Below are positions 1 to 5,427 of a stretch of 6,861 bases of DNA, in pieces. Positions within the stretch are counted from its first letter, which is position 1. Every line of letters starts with the position of its first letter. The notes below the pieces were generated by a model that was not told where the DNA came from, ran no database searches, and saw nothing but the letters and a program-made list of their open reading frames with translations. The stretch is from Nitriliruptoraceae bacterium (GTDB lineage Bacteria; Actinomycetota; Nitriliruptoria; Nitriliruptorales; Nitriliruptoraceae). The DNA lies in assembly GCA_007118045.1 (NCBI GenBank), contig SKTG01000035.1, positions 1-6,861 of the forward strand, read 5' to 3'. The position numbers were made by a program, and so were the translations under genes.

Positions 1-786
1 CCGGACCTGGCCAACCCGATGTTCCAGGCGATCCTGCGTGGCGTCAGCGACGAGGCCGGCGCCGCCGACCACCGGGTCCTGGTCGCCGACACGCACGAGA
101 ACCGTGACGAGGAGGCGATCCTCGCCCGCGAGGTCCGACGCCGCTGCGATGCGCTGGTCCTGTGTTCCCCGCGGATGCCCGACGACGACCTCGCCGAACT
201 GCTACCCGGCCTGGAACCGGTCGTCCTGGCGAACCGCCGGCTGGACGCGACCGCGGTCCCCAGCGTGTCGATCGACCACGGGTCGGGGATGCGGGCCATC
301 GCCCATCACCTGACCAGCCTGGGGCACCGCCGAGTGGCCTACCTGATGGGACCGGGGACGAGCTGGGCGAACCGTGAGCGGCTCGCGGCCCTGCGATGGG
401 CGGCGGAGGAGCGTTTCTCGCTGCTCGAACTCGAGGCGGGGGCGATGTTCGAGGACGGCTTCGACAACGTCGATCGCGCCGTGGCCGCGGGTGTGACGGC
501 GATCGTCGGCTACAACGACCTCGTGGCCTATGGCGCGTTGGCTCGCCTCTACGAGCTCGGAGTGGGGGTCCCCGACACGGTCAGCGTCACCGGGTTCGAC
601 GACATCCCCTTCGCCCGCTACGCCACCCCGCCGTTGACCACGGTGGCCATCCCGAAGGAGGATCTCGGCCGCGAGGCGTGGTACCGCCTGGCCGCGGTGC
701 TCGCCGGCACGGATCCAGCCGCGGACGCCACGTTCGCGCCCCAACTGGTCGTTCGCGCCAGCACGGGTCCGGCGGGCGAACGCTGA
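1..786 (+). CDS. LacI-family transcriptional regulator, sensor domain (5'-truncated by window edge)
   Basis: The frame is open from base 1 to the TGA at 784-786 and gives 261 residues. It begins inside the typical entry to the periplasmic-binding-protein-like domain of LacI/GalR regulators (PDLANPMFQAILRG, where family members usually have a PD..NPFF..vl.G pattern). Further hallmarks follow in order: GHRRVAYLMGP, an NRERLAALRWA helix, the ligand-pocket stretch VGYNDLVAYGAL, VPDTVSVTGFDDIPFARY and PPLTTVAIPKEDLG. The roughly 60-residue helix-turn-helix and hinge that bind DNA lie upstream and are not seen, so the start and any promoter are unknown. Such proteins are usually repressors that release operator DNA when a sugar or sugar derivative binds. 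The convergent oxidoreductase and the divergent transporter beyond it are natural targets, but that is inference. The effector cannot be read from the sequence. The family call is secure. Confidence 0.93.
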   Translation, partial: PDLANPMFQAILRGVSDEAGAADHRVLVADTHENRDEEAILAREVRRRCDALVLCSPRMPDDDLAELLPGLEPVVLANRRLDATAVPSVSIDHGSGMRAIAHHLTSLGHRRVAYLMGPGTSWANRERLAALRWAAEERFSLLELEAGAMFEDGFDNVDRAVAAGVTAIVGYNDLVAYGALARLYELGVGVPDTVSVTGFDDIPFARYATPPLTTVAIPKEDLGREAWYRLAAVLAGTDPAADATFAPQLVVRASTGPAGER

Positions 787-836
787 CGGCGTGACGATCC
801 GCGGTCGACGATGGACGCTCCGCAGCGGCGCGGCGT

Positions 837-1868
837 TCAGCCGCCGGGCCGAACGGACCGTCCCTGCTGCGCCGAGTCGTAGACGGCCTGGACCACCTCG
901 AGGGCGGCCAGACCGTCCTGACCGCTGACCGCGGGGGCTCGCCGTGCCACGACGGCGTCGAGGACGTCCTCCCACTGCCGGCGGTGTCCGAGGCTGCCGA
1001 TGCCGGTCGGGTCGGACGCACCGCTGCTGGTCACCGCAGCGTGGGGGGCATCCGGCCGCGGCATGGCCGGGACCTCCCAGCGCGTGACGCCGGTCTCCGT
1101 CAGGCCGATCGAGCCGTGCTCGAAGAAGAGGTTGAGCTCGCCGGGGGTGCCCGGCCGTGTGGCCGTCGTCGCCGAGATGATCCCGAGCGCGCCGCTCTCG
1201 AACGTCAACGAGGCCGCCGCGGTGTCCTCCGCCTCGATGGCGTGGACCCGGGTCGCCACCGAGCCGTGGACCACGTCGACCGGGCCCATCAGCCACCGGA
1301 GCAGGTCCACGACGTGGATCCCCTGGTTGAGCAGCACCCCGCCGTCCTCGGCGACGGTGCCGCGCCATCCGGCCTGTGCGTAGTAGGCGGGCTCGCGGCG
1401 CCACCGCACCAGCGCTTCGCCGAGGATCGGCCGGCCCAGGCCGCCTCCACCCACCGCCGCCGCCGTCGCCTGCACCGCCGGCTCGAACCGGCGCTGCGAG
1501 ACCGTGGAGAGCAGCCGGCCATGGGCCTGCGCGCTCGCGATCACCGAGCGGGCGTCGTCGGGCCACCGGGCGAGCGGCTTCTCCACGACGACGTGCTTGC
1601 CGGCGGCGAGCGCGGCCTCGGCCTGCGCCGCGTGCAGCCCCGTCGGTGTACACACGACGACGATGTCGACGTGGTTCGAGGCCAGGAGGGCGTCGAGGTC
1701 GGAGACCACCGCCACCTCCGCGGGCAGACCCTCCGGGCGCGTGCCACCACGACGGTGCACGGCCGCGAGCCGCGCGTCAGGGAGGTCGTACAACGCCTCG
1801 GCATGTATCCGGGCGATGCTGCCCCAACCGACGATCCCGACACCGACCCGGGTCCGCTCGCTGTTCAT
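837..1868 (-). CDS. Gfo/Idh/MocA-family NAD(P)-dependent oxidoreductase
   Basis: This is a cytoplasmic protein of 343 residues, a normal family length. The N-terminal Rossmann fold carries the dinucleotide motif GVGIVGWGSIARIH (residues 9-22), followed by VDIVVVCTPTGLHA (67-80) and the EKP motif at 96-98, whose lysine is catalytic in the family. The C-terminal domain has QRRF at 125-128 and GGVLLNQGIHVVDLL (176-190); H185 fits the conserved active-site histidine. Family members oxidise or reduce a hydroxyl/keto group on sugars, inositols, sugar acids or related compounds; the substrate here is not readable. The ATG at 1868 was chosen because the Rossmann strand starts seven residues later. 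Upstream in-frame TTG (1991) and GTG (1919) codons would add a tail resembling no domain and cover the dyad-rich spacer. No good Shine-Dalgarno sequence precedes the ATG (only GGGCAG), so the start is less certain than the family. The gene is divergent from the TTT operon, suggesting shared control. Confidence 0.93.
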   Translation of the reverse strand: MNSERTRVGVGIVGWGSIARIHAEALYDLPDARLAAVHRRGGTRPEGLPAEVAVVSDLDALLASNHVDIVVVCTPTGLHAAQAEAALAAGKHVVVEKPLARWPDDARSVIASAQAHGRLLSTVSQRRFEPAVQATAAAVGGGGLGRPILGEALVRWRREPAYYAQAGWRGTVAEDGGVLLNQGIHVVDLLRWLMGPVDVVHGSVATRVHAIEAEDTAAASLTFESGALGIISATTATRPGTPGELNLFFEHGSIGLTETGVTRWEVPAMPRPDAPHAAVTSSGASDPTGIGSLGHRRQWEDVLDAVVARRAPAVSGQDGLAALEVVQAVYDSAQQGRSVRPGG

Positions 1869-1888
1869 CGCTGCCCGGGCCGATCGTG

Positions 1889-1919
1889 GTGGGGCGCCGA
1901 CGGTAGACGACGCCCCCAC
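1889..1919 (-). repeat. Inverted repeat in the oxidoreductase leader
   Basis: GTGGGGCG at 1889-1896 pairs with CGCCCCCAC at 1911-1919, with one extra C bulged, across a 14-base loop. On the minus strand it lies 21 bases before the ATG at 1868. It would form a GC-rich hairpin in the mRNA leader if transcription starts upstream. There is no U-rich tail, so it does not look like an intrinsic terminator. It could be a protein site, a translation-modulating hairpin, or chance in GC-rich DNA. Confidence 0.35.
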
Positions 1920-1920
1920 G

Positions 1921-1934
1921 GACCGAGCTCGGTC
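1921..1934. promoter_or_regulatory. Perfect 14-bp palindrome, candidate operator
   Basis: GACCGAGCTCGGTC is its own reverse complement with no spacer. It sits in the non-coding DNA between the divergent oxidoreductase and tctC genes. LacI-family operators are usually even-length palindromes of about this size, often with central CG; here the centre is GC. It is therefore the best match in shape to a site for the regulator at 1-786. Binding is inferred only. Confidence 0.4.
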
Positions 1935-1963
1935 AGGCTCGAACGCCGGCGCGCGGATGCCCT

Positions 1964-1991
1964 CGGGTAACTCCGTTACTGGCCTGACCAA
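1964..1991 (-). promoter_or_regulatory. Weak candidate promoter for the oxidoreductase gene
   Basis: On the minus strand a TTGGTC box (plus-strand 1986-1991) is followed after 16 bases by TACCCG (plus-strand 1964-1969). Both match sigma-70-type consensus only partly. The position is sensible: it would give a leader of roughly 90 bases to the ATG at 1868, and it lies back to back with the tctC promoter candidate. A 13-bp dyad (1967-1979) falls between its two boxes. Confidence 0.25.
1967..1979. promoter_or_regulatory. 13-bp inverted repeat GTAAC-N3-GTTAC, candidate operator
   Basis: GTAAC (1967-1971) and GTTAC (1975-1979) form a perfect dyad around TCC. It is one of the few A/T-containing stretches in a very GC-rich spacer, which makes it stand out. 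It would overlap the -10 region of the possible minus-strand promoter and lies just upstream of the -35 box proposed for tctC. The half-site differs from the other dyads nearby, so it may serve a different regulator. Confidence 0.35.
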
Positions 1992-1996
1992 GGCCC

Positions 1997-2025
1997 TTGC
2001 CGACCGGGTGGCCCCGACCTAGCGT
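1997..2025 (+). promoter_or_regulatory. Candidate sigma-70-type promoter of the tctCBA operon
   Basis: TTGCCG (1997-2002) and TAGCGT (2020-2025) are separated by exactly 17 bases, the optimal spacing for housekeeping sigma factors. TTG in the -35 box and T, A and final T in the -10 box agree with consensus, as is common in actinobacteria. Transcription would start near 2031-2033, giving a leader of about 65 bases before the tctC ATG. The predicted start point coincides with the dyad at 2031-2043. Confidence 0.5.
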
Positions 2026-2030
2026 TGCAA

Positions 2031-2043
2031 GACACCTGGTGTC
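2031..2043. promoter_or_regulatory. 13-bp inverted repeat at the predicted tctC transcription start, candidate operator
   Basis: GACACC (2031-2036) and GGTGTC (2038-2043) flank a single T and are perfect reverse complements. The site begins six bases after the proposed -10 box, a classic place for a repressor to block initiation or clearance. The one-base centre rules it out as a useful RNA hairpin and favours a DNA site. The binding protein is unknown; the LacI-type regulator nearby is one candidate. Confidence 0.4.
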
Positions 2044-2060
2044 GGATGTGGGAACCGCAC

Positions 2061-2075
2061 CGGCGTGCCACGCCG
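2061..2075. promoter_or_regulatory. 15-bp inverted repeat in the tctC leader
   Basis: CGGCGTG (2061-2067) and CACGCCG (2069-2075) are perfect reverse complements around a single C. The element ends seven bases before the ribosome site of tctC at 2082-2091. It may be a second, downstream operator or part of a leader structure. Its composition is all G/C apart from the central TG/CA steps, so chance is a real alternative. Confidence 0.3.
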
Positions 2076-2081
2076 ATCGAC

Positions 2082-2091
2082 AGGGAGGGAG
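2082..2091 (+). promoter_or_regulatory. Ribosome binding site deciding the tctC start
   Basis: AGGGAGGGAG is a purine-rich Shine-Dalgarno sequence ending six bases before the ATG at 2098. An in-frame GTG at 2065 would place this element inside the coding region and add 11 residues ahead of the signal peptide. The ATG is therefore preferred. Confidence 0.75.
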
Positions 2092-2097
2092 ATCGCG

Positions 2098-3246
2098 ATG
2101 AGAGGTACACGTGTACGCACCGGTGGGACGAGGACGGTGAGGCCGCGTCTGCTGCTGGCCATGCTGTCGGTGTTGGCGCTCGTGGTTGCGGCCTGCGGTG
2201 ATGCGCTCGACGACGAGGCCGTCGGGGACGACCCCGCCGACGAGCCGGACGAGGACGTCGACGAGCCCGAGGACGACGCGGTCGAGGACGACGATGCCGA
2301 GGAGGCTCCGGAGGAGGACGAGGAGGAGGACGCCGACGCCGCGGCCGACGACGACTACCCGGACCGGCCCATCGAGGTGATCGTCCCGTGGGACGCGGGT
2401 GGGGGCACCGATCAGGTGGCACGCACGCTCGCCGAGGGCCTCTCCGACGAGCTCGGGCAACAGGTCAACGTGGTCAACCAGACCGGCGGCGGTGGCGCCG
2501 TGGGCCACACCGCGATCGCCACGGCGGAGCCGGACGGTTACACGATCGGCCTGACCACGGTCGAGATCGCCATGATGCGTCACATGGGCCTCGCCGACGT
2601 CAGCGTCGACGACATGGCACCGATCGCGCAGGTCAACTTCGACCCGGCAGGGATCACGGTGGCCGACGACGCACCGTGGGAGAGCGTGGAGGACCTCCTC
2701 TCCGACGCGGAGGAGAACCCCGGTGAGATCACCGGCTCGGGCACCGGGCGCGGCGGTATCTGGGACATGGCACGTGCCGGCATGCTGCTCGAGGCGGGCA
2801 TGGAGGAGGGCGACATCACCTGGGTGCCGAGCGAGGGTGCCGCCCCAGCGCTGCAGGAGCTGGTCGCGGGCGGCATCGACGTCTCGTTCGCCAGCCTCCC
2901 GGAGAACGCGTCGATGATCAACGAGGAACGTGCCCGGCCGCTGGCCATCATGGCTGACGAGCCGTCGGACGACTTCCCCGACGTGCCGACGCTCGCCGAC
3001 GAGGGCTACGACGTCTCCATCGGTGCCTGGCGTGGACTCACGGCCCCCGATGGCACGCCTGACGACGTGATCGCCACGCTCGAGGAGGCCACCCAGACCG
3101 TCGTCGAGTCCGACGAGTTCATCGAGCTGATGGACAACTCCGGGTTCGGGATCGTCTGGCGCGACTCGGGCGAGTACGGCGAGTTCATGCAGGAACAGGA
3201 CGCGGAGTTCGCCGAGCTGATGGAGGCGGCCGGACTCGCCGAGTAG
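2098..3246 (+). CDS. tctC: TctC/Bug-family solute-binding lipoprotein of a tripartite tricarboxylate transporter
   Basis: The 382-residue product captures a carboxylate ligand outside the membrane and hands it to TctA/TctB. Residues 1-33 form a lipoprotein signal peptide: an arginine-rich start, a hydrophobic core (LLLAMLSVLALVV, 18-30) and a lipobox ending VAAC with the lipidated cysteine at C33. Residues 35-86 are a strongly acidic linker with no lysine or arginine. The Bug fold begins at YPDRPIEVIVPW (87-98) and has the ligand-loop motif GGGTDQVAR (101-109), then NQTGGGGAVG (127-136) and EPDGYTIG, all typical of TctC proteins. A C-terminal SIGAWRGLTAPDGTP block is also a family hallmark. 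The ATG at 2098 is preceded by a strong ribosome site. tctB follows after 14 bases, so the genes are probably cotranscribed. The ligand is unknown; citrate should not be assumed. Confidence 0.95.
   Translation: MRGTRVRTGGTRTVRPRLLLAMLSVLALVVAACGDALDDEAVGDDPADEPDEDVDEPEDDAVEDDDAEEAPEEDEEEDADAAADDDYPDRPIEVIVPWDAGGGTDQVARTLAEGLSDELGQQVNVVNQTGGGGAVGHTAIATAEPDGYTIGLTTVEIAMMRHMGLADVSVDDMAPIAQVNFDPAGITVADDAPWESVEDLLSDAEENPGEITGSGTGRGGIWDMARAGMLLEAGMEEGDITWVPSEGAAPALQELVAGGIDVSFASLPENASMINEERARPLAIMADEPSDDFPDVPTLADEGYDVSIGAWRGLTAPDGTPDDVIATLEEATQTVVESDEFIELMDNSGFGIVWRDSGEYGEFMQEQDAEFAELMEAAGLAE
2200..2355 (+). repeat. Low-complexity GAC/GAG codon tract encoding the acidic linker of TctC
   Basis: This in-frame stretch is built largely of GAC, GAG and GCC codons and encodes residues 35-86. 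Of these 52 residues, 33 are Asp or Glu and none is Lys or Arg. It sits directly after the lipidated cysteine and ahead of the folded domain, where a flexible tether is expected. Short GAC/GAG repeats of this sort can change length by slippage, so its length may vary between strains. Confidence 0.8.
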
Positions 3247-3260
3247 GAGCGGACGACCCC

Positions 3261-3743
3261 GTGCGCAACCAGCTCGCGCGGCACCCTCGGGAGGCCGTGG
3301 CCGGACTGATCACGCTCGCACTCGGTGCGGCGCTGGTCCAGTACGCCCGCGGCCTCCCCGAGATGCCCGGCGGCTACCCGGGTCCCGGGCTGTTCCCCAC
3401 CATCGTCGGGGTGCTGTTCTGCGTGTTCGGTCTCGGTCTGATCGTCCAGGCCGCCACCGGGCGCGTCGCTCCCATGGACGCGGAGGCTGTCGACCACGGG
3501 GAGCGGTGGCGTTCGATCGCCAACGTGGTCGTGATCGTCGCGGCCGTCCCCGTCTACGTCGTGCTCTCGGGGTACCTCGGGTTCGTCATGACGATGGCGC
3601 TGATCGCGTTCGGCATCATGGTCCACCTGGGTGTCCGGCTGGTCCTCGCCCTGCCGATCGCGGCGCTTGTGGCCCCCGCAGTCTCGTACGTCTTCGGGAC
3701 CGTGCTGCGCGTCCCGTTGCCCAGGGGACCGTTCGGATGGTGA
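3261..3743 (+). CDS. tctB: TctB-family small membrane subunit of the tripartite tricarboxylate transporter
   Basis: This 160-residue integral membrane protein is of normal length for the poorly conserved TctB subunit, which partners the large TctA subunit. Hydrophobic segments lie at about 12-28, 42-64, 86-103, 105-120 and 125-147; the third and fourth are nearly continuous, so four or five helices are possible. The GPGLFP motif (41-46) before the second segment and the C-terminal VPLPRGPF are usual in the family. The start is GTG at 3261, fourteen bases after the tctC stop. AGGAG at 3245-3249, overlapping that stop codon, is its likely but rather distant ribosome site. The stop at 3741-3743 is only seven bases before the tctA start, so translation is probably coupled. 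Identification rests on topology, motifs and the position between tctC and tctA. Confidence 0.93.
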   Translation: MRNQLARHPREAVAGLITLALGAALVQYARGLPEMPGGYPGPGLFPTIVGVLFCVFGLGLIVQAATGRVAPMDAEAVDHGERWRSIANVVVIVAAVPVYVVLSGYLGFVMTMALIAFGIMVHLGVRLVLALPIAALVAPAVSYVFGTVLRVPLPRGPFGW

Positions 3744-3750
3744 GCGGCTG

Positions 3751-5328
3751 ATGTTGCTGGAGAACATCGCCGCCGGCTTCGGGCTGATGATGGACCCGGC
3801 CCTGTGGGCCGTCATCCTCATGGCCGGTGTCTACGGCCTGTTCATCGGAAGCATCCCGGGGCTGACCGCGACGATGGCGACGGCGCTGCTCGTGCCGTTC
3901 GCCTTCTTCCTCGATCCGCTGCCCGCGATCGCGGCCATCGTGACGATGTCGGCGGTGGCGATCTTCGCTGGTGACCTCCCCGGTGCGCTGGTGCGGATGC
4001 CCGGAACGCCCGCGAGCGCCGCCTACGTCGAGGATGCCTACCGGCTCACCCAGGCGGGGAAGGGTGGCCTGGTCCTCGGCGTGGGCATGATCTGCTCCGC
4101 GATCGGTGGGCTGATCGGCGTGGCCGCTCTGATGTTCGGGGCGCCACTGCTCGCCGAGGTCGCGCTGCGGTTCACCTCGTTCGAGTACTTCTGGGTGTCC
4201 GTGCTCGGTCTGAGCGCCGCGGTGATCATCTCGCGAGGGTCGCAGGTCAAGGGCTCGATCGCGCTGCTGATCGGTCTGGTGCTGTCCATGGTGGGCATCG
4301 ACATCACGCTCGGGGCCCCGCGCTTCACGTTCGGGTCGACCGACCTGCTCTCGGGCATCGACTTCATCCCGGCGATGATCGGCCTGTTCGGCTTCTCGGA
4401 GATCCTGCGCAACGTCACCGGGACCCAGCTCGCCGCCGCCGCCGGCAAGCTCGACATGACCCGCTTCTTCCGCAACGCCCTCAGCACGATCTGGCGGTAC
4501 AAGCGTCACATCCCCCGTGGAGGTGCCATCGGGACGGGCATCGGCATGCTGCCGGGTGCGGGTGCGGACATCGCGGCCTGGGTGGCCTACGCGTCGACCA
4601 AGAACACCTCGAAGGAGGGTCACAGGTTCGGCAAGGGCGAGGGCCACATCGAACCCATCGTGGCCGCCAGTTCCACGAACAACGCCGGGCTGGCGTCGGC
4701 GTACGTCCCCACGCTGGTCTTCGGTATCCCCGGTGACACGATCACCGCGATCCTCATCGGGGTGCTGTACATGAAAGGCATGCAGCCGGGCTCGCAGATC
4801 TTCGTCGAGCAACCGGACCTCGTCTACGCCGTCTACCTGACGTTCCTGGTCGCCAACCTGCTCCTGCTCCCGCTGGCCTACATCGCGATCCGCTCCAGTG
4901 GCCTGCTGCTGCGCATCCCTCGCAACGTGCTGATGTCGATCATCTTCGTCTTCTGCGTGGTCGGCGCCTACGCCATCCGCAACAACACCTTCGACATCTG
5001 GGTGATGCTGGCGATGGGCTTGCTCGGTTTCGCGATGGAGCGCAACGGGTTCCCGGTCGCGCCGGTCGTGCTCGGCATCGTGCTCGGCCCCATCGTGGAA
5101 CGCAGCTTCATGCAGAGCGTCATCGCCACCAACTGGGACCTGTTGCGCTTCTTCACGCGCCCCATCAGCGCCATCCTGCTGGTGATGACGGTGTTCATCT
5201 GGGCCCTGCCCCTCATCCAGCCGTTGCTCGCGCGGTTGTGGCGACGCCGACGCGGCCTCCCTGAGGACGGCGAGACACCGGTCGAGCAGCAGGCCGGTGA
5301 CGACGCCCGCGGTGACGGAGCCGGTTGA
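3751..5328 (+). CDS. tctA: TctA-family large permease subunit of the tripartite tricarboxylate transporter
   Basis: This 525-residue polytopic membrane protein is slightly longer than the usual 500. It forms the transport path and should work as an ion-coupled importer fed by TctC. Conserved blocks in order: GSIPGLTATMA (33-43), MPGTPASAA (83-91), the duplicated second-half signature GMLPGAGADIAAW (from 265), the NNAGLASAYVPTL stretch (from 310) and FGIPGDTITA (from 324). The region before MPGTP reads AIFAGDLPGALVR in place of the more common YGGS-type sequence, pointing to a TctA subgroup. The protein ends in a charged tail (RLWRRRRG, then acidic), probably cytoplasmic. The ATG at 3751 was chosen because it opens the normal TctA N-terminus; an in-frame GTG-type start further upstream would lie inside tctB. 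GGTGAG at 3739-3744 is a weak ribosome site overlapping the tctB stop, fitting coupled translation. Confidence 0.96.
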   Translation: MLLENIAAGFGLMMDPALWAVILMAGVYGLFIGSIPGLTATMATALLVPFAFFLDPLPAIAAIVTMSAVAIFAGDLPGALVRMPGTPASAAYVEDAYRLTQAGKGGLVLGVGMICSAIGGLIGVAALMFGAPLLAEVALRFTSFEYFWVSVLGLSAAVIISRGSQVKGSIALLIGLVLSMVGIDITLGAPRFTFGSTDLLSGIDFIPAMIGLFGFSEILRNVTGTQLAAAAGKLDMTRFFRNALSTIWRYKRHIPRGGAIGTGIGMLPGAGADIAAWVAYASTKNTSKEGHRFGKGEGHIEPIVAASSTNNAGLASAYVPTLVFGIPGDTITAILIGVLYMKGMQPGSQIFVEQPDLVYAVYLTFLVANLLLLPLAYIAIRSSGLLLRIPRNVLMSIIFVFCVVGAYAIRNNTFDIWVMLAMGLLGFAMERNGFPVAPVVLGIVLGPIVERSFMQSVIATNWDLLRFFTRPISAILLVMTVFIWALPLIQPLLARLWRRRRGLPEDGETPVEQQAGDDARGDGAG

Positions 5329-5347
5329 GCGCCGTCGCGTGAACCGG
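5321..5347 (+). terminator. Possible hairpin at the end of tctA (attenuator or mRNA-stabilising element)
   Basis: CCGGTT (5321-5326) pairs with AACCGG (5342-5347). Inside the loop GCG (5329-5331) can pair with CGC (5336-5338) around CCGT. The structure spans the tctA stop codon. No T-run follows, so it is not a standard intrinsic terminator. It could partly separate the transporter operon from the ATP-grasp gene or protect the 3' end. Confidence 0.3.
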
Positions 5348-5359
5348 GCACGACCGTGC
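5348..5359. promoter_or_regulatory. 12-bp inverted repeat over the -35 region of the ATP-grasp promoter
   Basis: GCACG (5348-5352) and CGTGC (5355-5359) are perfect reverse complements separated by AC. The dyad covers the weak -35 box proposed for the ATP-grasp gene, where a repressor or an activator could act. Its half-site is unlike the dyads upstream of tctC, so there is no sign of a shared regulator. Confidence 0.25.
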
Positions 5360-5377
5360 GGCAGCTCCGGCTAGGGT
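5350..5377 (+). promoter_or_regulatory. Candidate promoter for the ATP-grasp gene
   Basis: TAGGGT at 5372-5377 is a good actinobacterial -10 box. Sixteen bases upstream is ACGACC (5350-5355), which shares only GAC with the -35 consensus. Transcription would start near 5384, about 45 bases before the GTG at 5428. A dyad, GCACG-AC-CGTGC (5348-5359), overlaps the -35 position. The evidence is moderate for the -10 and poor for the -35. Confidence 0.3.
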
Positions 5378-5414
5378 CCGTTCACCGGGCCCACCGGCGG
5401 CACCGGCTCGATAT

Positions 5415-5420
5415 GGAGGT
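5415..5420 (+). promoter_or_regulatory. Ribosome binding site deciding the ATP-grasp start
   Basis: GGAGGT is a near-perfect Shine-Dalgarno sequence, seven bases before the GTG at 5428. This argues against the in-frame ATG at 5413, which overlaps the element, and the in-frame GTG at 5356, which would encode an Arg/His-rich leader unlike the family. Confidence 0.8.
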
Positions 5421-5427
5421 CGCTCAC

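Noticed and set aside
787..846. A possible bidirectional terminator between the convergent regulator and oxidoreductase (CGGCG at 831-835 with CGCCG at 842-846).
   Set aside because: The stem is only five pairs, overlaps the oxidoreductase stop codon and has no T-run on either side. It is not distinguishable from chance in this composition.
202..1653. A 483-residue open frame on the minus strand overlapping the LacI regulator and the oxidoreductase.
   Set aside because: It is antisense to one solid gene and out of frame with the other; the product is Arg/Gly/Ala-rich with no domain. Long spurious frames are normal in DNA this GC-rich.
984..1970. A 328-residue plus-strand open frame antisense to the oxidoreductase.
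   Set aside because: The minus strand carries the GxGxxA and EKP motifs; the plus-strand product is Arg-rich with no fold signature and would run across the intergenic dyads.
2200..2355. The repetitive GAC/GAG tract as a tandem-repeat or CRISPR-like element.
   Set aside because: It has no regular unit or spacer and is in frame within tctC, encoding an acidic linker.
3616..4812. A 398-residue minus-strand open frame antisense to tctB and tctA.
   Set aside because: The product is a compositionally biased run of His, Arg, Asp and Glu, and the opposite strand encodes a membrane protein with clear TctA motifs.
5356..5427. Upstream GTG (5356) or ATG (5413) start for the ATP-grasp gene.
   Set aside because: The extension is Arg/His-rich and unlike the family, overlaps a promoter-like box, and the GGAGGT at 5415-5420 is spaced for the GTG at 5428.
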